A stretch of DNA of 7,727 nt from an uncultured Treponema sp. (GCA_937915735.1 CALGGS010000276.1:1-7727); one strand, 5' to 3'. Shown: positions 1 through 6,248, numbered from the stretch's first letter. The notes: a model not told the origin generated them from the letters alone. Numbers and translations are program-made.

Positions 1-358
1 GAACGATGGCCGTGTAGGCTTCTTCGGCAGTGGGGGAGACGACCATGTCCTGCTCGCCCCGGTTCTTTGCCTTGAGCATTTGCGGGCCCATTGTTTCCCA
101 GCGGCCGGATTCTTTCCAGAGTTCGCCTGGTACAATTACAGTCGGCTTGAATTCCAAAGCTCCGGCGGTTTCGTTCCATTCCTCACGGATAATATTTTCG
201 AGTTTATAAAGAGAGCGTACGCCCAGCGGAAGATATGTATAAAGACCGTTTCCAAGTTTGCGTGTGATTCCTGCCCTGAGCATGAGTTTGTGGCTCGCGA
301 TGACGGCCTCAGCCGGTGCCTCGCGGAGAGTTGAGATATAGAATTTAGATGTTTTCAT
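1..358 (-). CDS. proS: Prolyl-tRNA synthetase, N-terminal part (cut by window edge)
   Basis: Class II aminoacyl-tRNA synthetase that charges tRNA-Pro with proline in the cytoplasm. Only the first 119 residues are visible; the rest lies left of the window. Translation from the ATG at 358-356 follows the bacterial ProS N-terminus closely: STLREAPAEA near residue 9, SHKLMLRAGITRKLGNGLYTYLPLG (residues about 22-46, motif 1 region), ELWKESGRWETMGPQ (about 79-93), then SPTAEEA at about 108-114, which corresponds to the motif 2 approach usually written PTHEE. Here the His is Ala, while Thr and both Glu remain. Family alignment from residue 1 supports this start. No Shine-Dalgarno sequence is visible upstream, and a promoter sits only 7 nt before the start codon. 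It diverges from the lipoprotein genes. Identification is secure; only the truncation limits it. Confidence 0.95.
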   Translation of the reverse strand, partial: MKTSKFYISTLREAPAEAVIASHKLMLRAGITRKLGNGLYTYLPLGVRSLYKLENIIREEWNETAGALEFKPTVIVPGELWKESGRWETMGPQMLKAKNRGEQDMVVSPTAEEAYTAIV

Positions 359-365
359 AGAAGAT

Positions 366-394
366 ATTTTATTGAAAATCAGTTTAAGAGACAA
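366..394 (-). promoter_or_regulatory. Putative sigma70-type promoter of proS
   Basis: On the minus strand, TTGTCT (394-389) and TAAAAT (371-366) are separated by exactly 17 nt, matching TTGACA at 4/6 and TATAAT at 5/6. The -10 box ends only 7 nt before the proS ATG, so transcription would start at or beside the start codon, giving a leaderless or nearly leaderless mRNA. This fits the missing ribosome binding site. The site is predicted by pattern only. Confidence 0.45.
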
Positions 395-425
395 CTCTAC
401 AAGACAAAAGCCCGTCTGAGGCAAT

Positions 426-570
426 GCTTCGGCACACAGAATGTGAAACAGTAAGCGCAAGGGGAGCTGAGCTTCGGCAGAGAGAGGGTAAAACAGTAAG
501 CGCAAGGGGAGCTAAGCTTCGGCAGAGAGGAAGTGAAACAGTAAGCGCAAGGGTGTCAGAGCTTAGGCGA
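426..570. repeat. 45-bp tandem repeat array, three units plus a decayed fourth
   Basis: Units lie at 426-470, 471-515 and 516-560, followed by a partial copy from 561. Units 1 and 2 agree at 39/45 positions and units 2 and 3 at 36/45. The core AAACAGTAAGCGCAAGGG is identical in all three, and each unit begins GCTTCGGCA. The period is a multiple of three. The array is stop-free on the plus strand from 424 (15-residue unit of the type ETVSARGAELRQREG) and also on the minus strand (384-623). It lies between proS and the promoter of the first lipoprotein gene. No terminator, tRNA or CRISPR organisation is seen; units abut directly without spacers. The rest of the gene-free stretch 359-660 holds the proS promoter and one copy of a 21-bp repeat. 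Confidence 0.9.
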
Positions 571-581
571 AAGACACTAAC

Positions 582-602
582 CTTCGTCGACGAAAGCGGG
601 AA
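582..602. repeat. 21-bp direct repeat, copy 1 (contains 12-bp palindrome)
   Basis: A 21-bp stretch here recurs exactly at 856-876. It contains the perfect palindrome TTCGTCGACGAA (583-594). In the frame of the 45-bp repeats it reads FVDESG, the same peptide that copy 2 encodes in the lipoprotein frame. The copies are 274 bp apart and flank the promoter, ribosome binding site, signal peptide and G run of the first lipoprotein gene. Confidence 0.9.
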
Positions 603-648
603 AAAGGCAATGAGGAAATACAAAATCTTTCTACCGCGCCTTCAACAC

Positions 649-677
649 TCGACATGAAAAGAAATTAAAATTATACT
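649..677 (+). promoter_or_regulatory. Putative sigma70-type promoter of the lipoprotein genes
   Basis: TCGACA (649-654, 5/6 to TTGACA) and TATACT (672-677, 5/6 to TATAAT) are spaced by exactly 17 nt of A-rich sequence. A start near 684 would give a leader of about 43 nt before the ATG at 727. It is the best promoter-like sequence in the window. Confidence 0.6.
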
Positions 678-715
678 TAATCAAAAGCGACATCATGCCA
701 ATAAATTACTAAATC

Positions 716-721
716 AGGAGG
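716..721 (+). promoter_or_regulatory. Ribosome binding site deciding the start of the first lipoprotein
   Basis: A full AGGAGG lies 5 nt before the ATG at 727. It matters because the long downstream frame has no start codon of its own: frame 2 is closed by stops up to 782-784 and has no ATG, GTG or TTG between 797 and 1513. This strong site therefore identifies the signal-peptide frame as the true beginning of the gene. Confidence 0.85.
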
Positions 722-726
722 ATTTA

Positions 727-2311
727 ATGAAAAGTATCATGAAAAAGTGGGGTATAGTAGCAATTTTACTATACTTCCTAGTAGTATGGGGGGGGGTGTT
801 CGTCTGACAGCGATTCAGGCAGCGACTCTCCATCCGCCTCTTATGCAACAATAAGCTTCGTCGACGAAAGCGGGAACCCGCTTAGCAGCCAGCAAGTCAA
901 CAACACCTATTCAACACAATATGTATATTTCGAGTATAAAAAAGAAGGCTACAAATGCAGCTTCTTTGATTCGGAGGGCAATGAAGTAAAGTCAGGCTCC
1001 TTCCAGACCACAAAGGACTGCACAATCACCGTAAAAGCCACGCCTATTTCCTACACAATCCATTTTGAAAAATCAACTTACGACTACAGGACAGTTTCAG
1101 GAACGCTCCCCGCAGATATTTCCTGCCTCTACGACAGCGAATACACCCTGCCGGAAAACAGCCTTTCCTGCTCGTCATACGGAAGCACTTACAAGAGCAG
1201 GGGCTGGTCAAAAAGCAGCTCAGATTGCTCGAAAAGGGGAGAATACACCGGCGGCCAGAGCGTAAAGAATCTTACGGCCACGGACGGAGAGACGGTTACG
1301 CTCTATCCCTGCTTTACCAACGATGACAACTTTGCCCTGAAATTCTACAAAAGCACCGGCATTTACGCCAGCTACGACACGGTTTATGCTGACGAGGGGG
1401 AAATCATCCCTGCCTCTTCCATCCCCACGGCCAGCAAAAGCGGCTACGACTTCAAGGGCTACTACCTTTCAGGGGACAGCGCACAGACCGCAATCGACTT
1501 CACCACTTACAAGGTGACTGGAGACGCCACTTTCTATCCCATATTTGCCGCCGCCACATACACGGCAACCTTCGTCACGGCCCACGGAAGCGCCCCGGCC
1601 GATGTGAGCTGGACTTATTCGGAAAGCTATTCTGAAAAAACGGATATTTCCACAGGTTCTTATGTGCTTACGGCAACAGGCTACACATTTAGTGGCTGGT
1701 ACGAAGATGGCTCTTCGTATAAAACCTACAACATTTATCACAACACTTCTTCTGATATGACCTTAACGGCAAAATGGACTCCCTGGACAGCGACAATCTG
1801 CTTCGACAATAACAGCCCCGAGAAAAACTACGGCGGCTCAATGAGTTACATGACCGCGGATTATGACACTGCAAAAAACCTGCTTCCCAATGCCTTCTAT
1901 GTAAGCGGCTACAAGTTCACAGGCTGGAACACAGAAAAGAACGGAAGCGGCACGGCTTATTCCGACGAAGCCTCTTACACCTGGAAGGGGAGCGCGAACA
2001 AGGAGACGGTTACGCTCTACGCCCAATGGGAAAAGCTCCAGACTTCCGTGAGCGTGAAGATTCTGGCTCCGGCCACAGGCACTGACCTTTCACTAACATA
2101 CGATTCATCAGCGAAAAATTTCAAGGCGGAACTTTCAGGAGCGAGCGCGTTCACATGGTACATTGACGGCAAGGAAGTTGCCGGCGAAAACGGAGCCACC
2201 CTTTCAGTCTATACCCTTACAGAAGGACAGCACTCAGTAATGGCAAAGGCAGAATTCGGCGGCAAGACCTACGGTCAAACCATCGTTGTGAGCGTCAGCA
2301 CAAGCGAATAG
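727..2311 (+). CDS. InlB-B/Flg_new repeat lipoprotein, out of frame at a G9 run (off state or error)
   Basis: The ATG at 727 opens a signal peptide with a basic start (MKSIMKKWG), a hydrophobic core (IVAILLYFLVV) and then WGG. As sequenced, nine G's (788-796) shift the frame and translation stops at 805-807 after 26 residues. With eight G's it continues into CSSDSDSGSDS at 797, an acylatable Cys (residue 24) with a Ser/Asp linker, giving 527 aa. The lipobox -3 Trp is atypical. In that numbering, InlB-B/Flg_new-like repeats lie at about 108-196, 201-273, 277-350 and 352-434; signatures are GYTFSGWY (318-325), GYKFTGWN (394-401) and endings such as LTAKW and LYAQW. Residues 437-527 look like an Ig-type domain (FTWYIDGKEV). 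The frame is free of stops for 504 codons, so it has not decayed. Probably surface-exposed or periplasmic; ligand unknown. Lies 102 bp upstream of a related lipoprotein gene. Confidence 0.8.
788..796 (+). repeat. G9 homopolymer at the lipobox, candidate phase-variation tract
   Basis: Nine consecutive G's separate the signal peptide (frame from 727) from the lipobox Cys codon TGT at 797. Lengths of 8 or 11 join the two frames; 9 or 10 do not. Poly-G tracts of variable length are known in Treponema pallidum near tpr genes, where they affect promoters; here the tract lies inside the coding sequence. Confidence 0.85.
856..876. repeat. 21-bp direct repeat, copy 2, inside the lipoprotein gene
   Basis: Exact match to 582-602, read in the lipoprotein frame as part of ISFVDESGN. 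Its end overlaps a second inverted repeat, AAGCGGG (868-874) and CCCGCTT (877-883), so 857-883 holds two adjacent palindromes that could fold in DNA or early mRNA. Confidence 0.9.
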
Positions 2312-2323
2312 GGGAGGTGGCAC

Positions 2324-2362
2324 AGATAAAAAGAGGCCTGAAATATCGTCTGATTTTTATCT
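2324..2362 (+). other. AT-rich inverted repeat after the first lipoprotein gene
   Basis: AGATAAAAA (2324-2332) and TTTTTATCT (2354-2362) are perfect 9-bp arms around a 21-nt loop, starting 13 nt after the stop codon. The arms are weak and no T-run directly follows, so it is a poor intrinsic terminator. It may be an mRNA processing or attenuation structure, or chance. Confidence 0.35.
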
Positions 2363-2367
2363 TGCCG

Positions 2368-2384
2368 AGTTTGCGTCGCAAACT
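2368..2384. other. 17-bp near-perfect palindrome between the lipoprotein genes
   Basis: AGTTTGCGTCGCAAACT is an 8-bp inverted repeat around one central base, 30 nt before the ATG of the second lipoprotein gene. It could be an operator or a short hairpin in a read-through transcript. T5 follows only about 12 nt after the stem (2396-2400), so it is not a classical terminator. Confidence 0.45.
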
Positions 2385-2413
2385 TGCTTCTTGACTTTTT
2401 ATTGGAGAATAAA

Positions 2414-4822
2414 ATGAAAACAGTTTATGGAAGAATCGCGGCATTTTTCTTGCTGGCGGGAATATTCTTGTTCGCATCCTGCTCTGACATCTCAGAGAGC
2501 GAGGGCGGAAATTCAAGGGACGGTCAGGCAAAAATCAGCCTGAACCTGGGATTAAAGTCTTTGGACGAGACTGCCTCGCCCACAGGCGGAGAGGCGCGCA
2601 CAGTCATGGCGACAAGCGAAAACAACGACAGCGCTTCCACCCTCACAGACATTTCACTTTACGCAAAGCTTTCCTCAAGCACAGCGACACTGGGAAGCGG
2701 CGACACCCTTCTTGCCTCATGGGAAAGCTACGGCGAAATGCAGACCTCGCCCTATTCGAAAAGCCTTGCGGCCGGAAGCTGGGATTTTATGCTCACGGCG
2801 AAAAACTACGGCGCGACAATGACCCAGACCCTCACTGGAAAAACGCTTTCTGCGGGAAGCAGCACGAGTCTTAATTTCACCTCTCTTTCTGCGAGCGAAT
2901 CTGGCGAGCAGACAGGCAGAATCGAGTTAAACTTGTATTACCATCCATACAGTTATGCAGACACTGATTTCAAGAAATACGTGACTGATTCATCAACATA
3001 CCCCACGATTTCAATCTCCCTTGACTCAAAGTTAATTGCCACAAAAGATTCCAAGACTTACAGCCTTACAGAAAAGACGGACGAAGAAGGAAACACCTAC
3101 GAAATCTACTATCACGGTGCAAAATTCATAAAAAATTCGATTTCAGCCGGCTTCCACCTGGTGACCTTCACCTTCACTGCGCCGTCGGATTCCAGCGTCT
3201 TCGTATATACAGTTCCCGTGTACGTCGAGGCAGGCTACCTGAGCAAGGACAGCCTTTATCCATTCAGCTCAACGGAATCAGCTATCAAAGAGGCGGGAGT
3301 ATCTTCTTACACCGTAAGCTACAATTCAAACACCGCCAGCGCAGACAAGGCCAGCCAGACTTTCTGGGCAGGCTCTTCAATCGCTGACGCAGAGGCACTG
3401 GGATTCAAATCAGAGTCGGCTTTAAAAAGATTCAAGAACTGGAACACGGCCGCCGACGGAAGCGGAAGCAGCTATAAGGCCGGAGACACGCCTAACCTGA
3501 CAGGAAACCTGACCCTCTACGCCCAGTGGGGAGTTTTCTCAAAAGTCACTTATATGATAAACATTGACGGAAAAACAGATTCTTATATCCAGCAATACGA
3601 GAGCACCAGCGCCCTCATTGAATCTGCGACAGCCTTCGCGGACGCTGACCTGACATACTCAAGCAAATCAACTTCTGCAAAAGAGGAATACACCTTCTGC
3701 GGCTGGGACACAGAGGCAGATGGCAGCGGAACCCGATATGCTGCCGGAGAGAAACCAACTATCACCGGCGACACAGTTTTGTATGCCCAGTGGTGCGGAG
3801 CAAAACTTCATTCAGAAGACGATTCAGAATATAGTTATGAAGGCTACTATGAAGTATATGACACAAAGCAGTGGAACGCCCTTACAGGCGCGCCTTTCGC
3901 AAACACCTCCAGCGGCACTATTTCAGCAAGCATCCTTCTCCGCGCCCCCTCTTCATACCCTTATTCACTCACGATAGATTCTCCCGCCCTCAAGCACACC
4001 AGCGGAAAGACTTTCTCCGGGAAAATCTTGGGTTATCTCAGCGTGACGATTTCAGGGCTTACAGGTCCCTTGTTTGACACTGTGGCCGAAGGGGCGGAAA
4101 TAACGAGCCTGACGGTCGCGAACTGTGCGATTAGAGGCAGCGGAGATTATGTCGGCGCAATCTGCAACAAAAACCACGGCACAATCACAAACTGCGAGGT
4201 AACATCATGCACGATTGACGGAGAATCGGAGGGCGTTACTTACACCGGCGGAATCTGCGGCTACAATTACAGTGACGGCACAATTTCAGGCGATTCCACA
4301 AAAGTCACCGGCAGCGTAAAGGGCAAGTCGACCGGCGAAAGCTACACCGGCGGTTTCTGCGCTTACAACGAGGGAACGATTTCAGGCAAGGGCAGCGTGG
4401 ACATCACATTAAGCGGAAACAACGAAGATTCGGGCTGCTACGGCTATGCAATCGGCAAAGAAAGCAATTCCGCAAGCACAAGCACGGATATTACGACCAG
4501 TGCACAGGAAACAATCCTTGACACAGGAACGATTGAGGTCAGCGACTACACAACATATAAAATCACTCTGGAAAGGACTTCCCTTGTAAGCGCGACCTTT
4601 ACTGACACGAATGCAAACGCGGCGGCACTGTACGGATATATAAGCTCCTCCACAAGCAACAGCAGCGGAACTCCTACAAGCTACTACCTGTCTTCTGGAA
4701 AAGTTGACGCAAGCTCGGTCACAAAGAAAGTATACCTGGAAAAGGGCACATATTACGTTTTCCTTGATGAAGGGTGGTATGTTAATAATAATGGCTGTTC
4801 CGCAACAGTCACCATAGACTAA
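2414..4822 (+). CDS. Large InlB-B repeat/GLUG lipoprotein
   Basis: An 802-residue predicted lipoprotein. The ATG at 2414 is chosen over an in-frame TTG at 2384 because GGAG (2404-2407) lies 6 nt before it and a signal peptide follows directly, ending FLFASC with Cys23 as the lipid site. Order of parts: Ser/Glu linker; a beta-rich N-terminal region (about 39-175) with an ARTVM motif; a further region to about 295; two InlB-B/Flg_new repeats (299-372 and 378-460, each ending LYAQW); then about 476-680 with GLUG-like turns (GDYVGAICNKNHGTITNC, YTGGICGYNYSDGTISG, YTGGFCAYNEGTISG) suggesting a right-handed beta-helix; and a C-terminal region (701-802) resembling PPC-type beta-sandwiches (GTYYVFLDEGWYV). 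Such architecture suits adhesion or carbohydrate binding, but no catalytic residues or substrate can be named. It is probably co-transcribed with the related gene upstream; the 102-bp gap has no clear promoter. Confidence 0.88.
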   Translation: MKTVYGRIAAFFLLAGIFLFASCSDISESEGGNSRDGQAKISLNLGLKSLDETASPTGGEARTVMATSENNDSASTLTDISLYAKLSSSTATLGSGDTLLASWESYGEMQTSPYSKSLAAGSWDFMLTAKNYGATMTQTLTGKTLSAGSSTSLNFTSLSASESGEQTGRIELNLYYHPYSYADTDFKKYVTDSSTYPTISISLDSKLIATKDSKTYSLTEKTDEEGNTYEIYYHGAKFIKNSISAGFHLVTFTFTAPSDSSVFVYTVPVYVEAGYLSKDSLYPFSSTESAIKEAGVSSYTVSYNSNTASADKASQTFWAGSSIADAEALGFKSESALKRFKNWNTAADGSGSSYKAGDTPNLTGNLTLYAQWGVFSKVTYMINIDGKTDSYIQQYESTSALIESATAFADADLTYSSKSTSAKEEYTFCGWDTEADGSGTRYAAGEKPTITGDTVLYAQWCGAKLHSEDDSEYSYEGYYEVYDTKQWNALTGAPFANTSSGTISASILLRAPSSYPYSLTIDSPALKHTSGKTFSGKILGYLSVTISGLTGPLFDTVAEGAEITSLTVANCAIRGSGDYVGAICNKNHGTITNCEVTSCTIDGESEGVTYTGGICGYNYSDGTISGDSTKVTGSVKGKSTGESYTGGFCAYNEGTISGKGSVDITLSGNNEDSGCYGYAIGKESNSASTSTDITTSAQETILDTGTIEVSDYTTYKITLERTSLVSATFTDTNANAAALYGYISSSTSNSSGTPTSYYLSSGKVDASSVTKKVYLEKGTYYVFLDEGWYVNNNGCSATVTID

Positions 4823-4831
4823 AGTCACGTC

Positions 4832-4862
4832 CAGCCCATGCCAGGATTTCCGGCAAGGGCTG
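4832..4862 (+). terminator. Hairpin between convergent genes, probable terminator of the lipoprotein genes
   Basis: CAGCCC (4832-4837) pairs with GGGCTG (4857-4862), and inside it TGCC (4839-4842) pairs with GGCA (4852-4855), with one A/A mismatch between. It starts 10 nt after the lipoprotein stop. The sequence after the stem on the plus strand is AAAATTTAATTT, weaker than a classical T-run. It ends 5 nt before the stop codon of the convergent phosphofructokinase gene and may act on both strands. Confidence 0.6.
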
Positions 4863-4867
4863 AAAAT

Positions 4868-6091
4868 TTAATTTGTCAGGTTCAGGTGACGGGGAAGGCC
4901 GTCCACCATAATCGGGGAAAGCTCGGCCTGAATCAGGGGATGGATATAGTGTACCAAATCCTGAGTCACATAATCGTCATCGGTAATCCATTCCGGGGGA
5001 ACCTTTTTCTCGATGTTGGCGATTTCCGCCACGTCAGCAGTCTCGGTGATGCACATGTAAGGGTCATCGCTGATTCGCTTCAAGACCACGACCTTGCCGC
5101 TTTCGCCCTCAAAGGCCGCCTTTACCGCAGCCCCGCCCACGTTGTAGGCTTCGGTGATGTCAGTCCTGCTGGTCATGTGGGCGGCGCAACGCTGCAGGGT
5201 AGAAAGCTCGATTGCCCGAGCCTTGATTCCCAGCACGGCGGTGATTCTGTTGGCCAGGAATTTTGCCGTTCCCGACATCTGCTTGTGGCCGAAAGCATCC
5301 ACGAATTCAACATGCTCCGCAAGCTCAAAGACAAAGCGGCCGTCAGCCACCTTTACTCCCTCCGAAACCGCCACCACGATTGACTTTCCAGTTTTGGAAA
5401 GGTCGTTGATTTTGCCGATGAAATGCTCCACATCAAAGATTTTTTCCGGCAGGTAGATTAAGTCCACGCCCTCGCAGTCGTCGGACTTTGCAAGGGAAGC
5501 GGCCGCCGTCAGCCAGCCCGCGTTTCTTCCCATAATCTCCACGATTGAGATTGTGGGATAGTCGTAAACATGCCCGTCACGGATGATTTCTTTCATTGTG
5601 GCCGCTATGAATTTCGCCGCGCTGCCGTAGCCCGGCGTGTGGTCGGTGATGGCAAGGTCATTGTCAATAGTCTTGGGCACTCCCATAAAGCGGATGTCGC
5701 TTCCCACGATTTTTGCGTAGTCGGACAGTTTTTTTATCGTGTCCATGGAGTCGTTGCCGCCGATGTAAAAGAAGAATTTGATGTCGAGTTTCCTGAGTAT
5801 TTCAAAAATCCGCTCGTATGTCGCCTTGTCTTTTTCGATTTCCGGCAGCTTGAAGCGGCAGGAACCAAGGGCGGAAGATGGAGTGCGCTTGAGCAGGTCG
5901 ATTGCCATGGTTGAGTTGAGCTTGTCGGTCAAGTCAACGTATTTTTCGTCCAAAAGCCCCTTGATTCCGTTGCACATCCCGTAGATTTTCTTTGCTCCCC
6001 GGTCAAGGGCCGTCTTGAAAACTCCCGCCAGGCTGGAGTTGATTACCGCAGTAGGGCCACCAGACTGCCCGACGATTACATTTCCTTTCAT
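4868..6091 (-). CDS. pfp: Pyrophosphate-type 6-phosphofructokinase
   Basis: A 407-residue cytoplasmic enzyme that phosphorylates fructose 6-phosphate to fructose 1,6-bisphosphate in glycolysis, reversibly if PPi is the donor. Motifs: GGPTAVIN (11-18), GGNDS (111-115), PKTIDND (139-145, catalytic Asp143), MGRNAGW (187-193), SEG (243-245) and a late LQRCAAHMTSRTD. Known family rules: ATP enzymes carry GGDGS and PGTIDND, PPi enzymes GGDDS and PKTIDND. The Asp in the fourth position and the Lys before TIDND thus point to PPi; Asn in the third position, where Asp contacts the metal in ATP enzymes, is a variation. Length fits short PPi-type enzymes. The ATG at 6091 follows GAGGAG at 10 nt; another ATG 10 nt upstream opens only a three-codon frame overlapping the true start. 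Divergent from the flavodiiron gene. An ATP-using member is the main alternative. Confidence 0.92.
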   Translation of the reverse strand: MKGNVIVGQSGGPTAVINSSLAGVFKTALDRGAKKIYGMCNGIKGLLDEKYVDLTDKLNSTMAIDLLKRTPSSALGSCRFKLPEIEKDKATYERIFEILRKLDIKFFFYIGGNDSMDTIKKLSDYAKIVGSDIRFMGVPKTIDNDLAITDHTPGYGSAAKFIAATMKEIIRDGHVYDYPTISIVEIMGRNAGWLTAAASLAKSDDCEGVDLIYLPEKIFDVEHFIGKINDLSKTGKSIVVAVSEGVKVADGRFVFELAEHVEFVDAFGHKQMSGTAKFLANRITAVLGIKARAIELSTLQRCAAHMTSRTDITEAYNVGGAAVKAAFEGESGKVVVLKRISDDPYMCITETADVAEIANIEKKVPPEWITDDDYVTQDLVHYIHPLIQAELSPIMVDGLPRHLNLTN

Positions 6092-6116
6092 ACTTTCATG
6101 TCTCCTCAGATTTTGG

Positions 6117-6122
6117 ATTATA
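6117..6122 (-). promoter_or_regulatory. Putative -10 box of the phosphofructokinase gene
   Basis: The minus strand reads TATAAT at 6122-6117, 25 nt before the ATG at 6091. No good -35 box lies 16-18 nt upstream; the nearest candidates are weak (GCAAAT, CTGCAA). A short leader of about 19 nt carrying GAGGAG would result. Confidence 0.4.
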
Positions 6123-6193
6123 CAGACATTTTAAAATCAATTTGCAGGAACAAACAAACGAGAAATAGTACAAAAGCGAAGTCATTAATGCAC

Positions 6194-6210
6194 TGATTAT
6201 AATTTAATCA
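6194..6210. promoter_or_regulatory. Inverted repeat overlapping a TATAAT in the divergent region
   Basis: TGATTATAATTTAATCA has perfect 6-bp arms (TGATTA and TAATCA) around 5 bp and includes a consensus TATAAT at 6198-6203 on the plus strand. It could be a regulator site in the space between the phosphofructokinase and flavodiiron genes. AT-richness makes a chance origin plausible. Confidence 0.3.
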
Positions 6211-6248
6211 GCCCCCAGCCAGAAAAGAGAGACTTGCAAGGCGCAATC

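Noticed and set aside
426..570. CRISPR array
   Set aside because: Units are 45 bp and contiguous, with no unique spacers and no nearby cas genes.
424..657. Plus-strand ORF of 77 codons (15-residue repeats, then LTFVDESGKK) and the minus-strand ORF 384-623 over the same DNA
   Set aside because: Both frames are open because the 45-bp repeat has a period divisible by three and few stops. Neither has a well-spaced ribosome binding site; the plus frame has GAGG only 2 nt before its ATG. Reported as a repeat array, not as genes.
359..726. tRNA or small RNA gene in the gene-poor left region
   Set aside because: No cloverleaf or clear stem-loop followed by a T-run was found; the stretch is accounted for by promoters and repeats.
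1514..2311. Separate 265-codon gene starting at the GTG at 1514
   Set aside because: It is the C-terminal half of the frame that begins at the lipobox Cys at 797. There is no ribosome binding site at 1514, and the start would fall inside an InlB-B-like repeat.
2384..2413. TTG start giving ten extra residues to the second lipoprotein
   Set aside because: The ATG at 2414 has GGAG 6 nt upstream and begins a normal lipoprotein signal peptide. The extra residues come from the palindrome region.
4409..4828. Minus-strand ORF of 139 codons opposite the second lipoprotein gene
   Set aside because: Antisense shadow of Ser/Thr-rich coding sequence with no recognisable domain.
4838..5383. Plus-strand ORF of 181 codons opposite the phosphofructokinase gene
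   Set aside because: It is an antisense shadow of a conserved enzyme gene; it shows no signal peptide or recognisable motif and begins inside the terminator hairpin.
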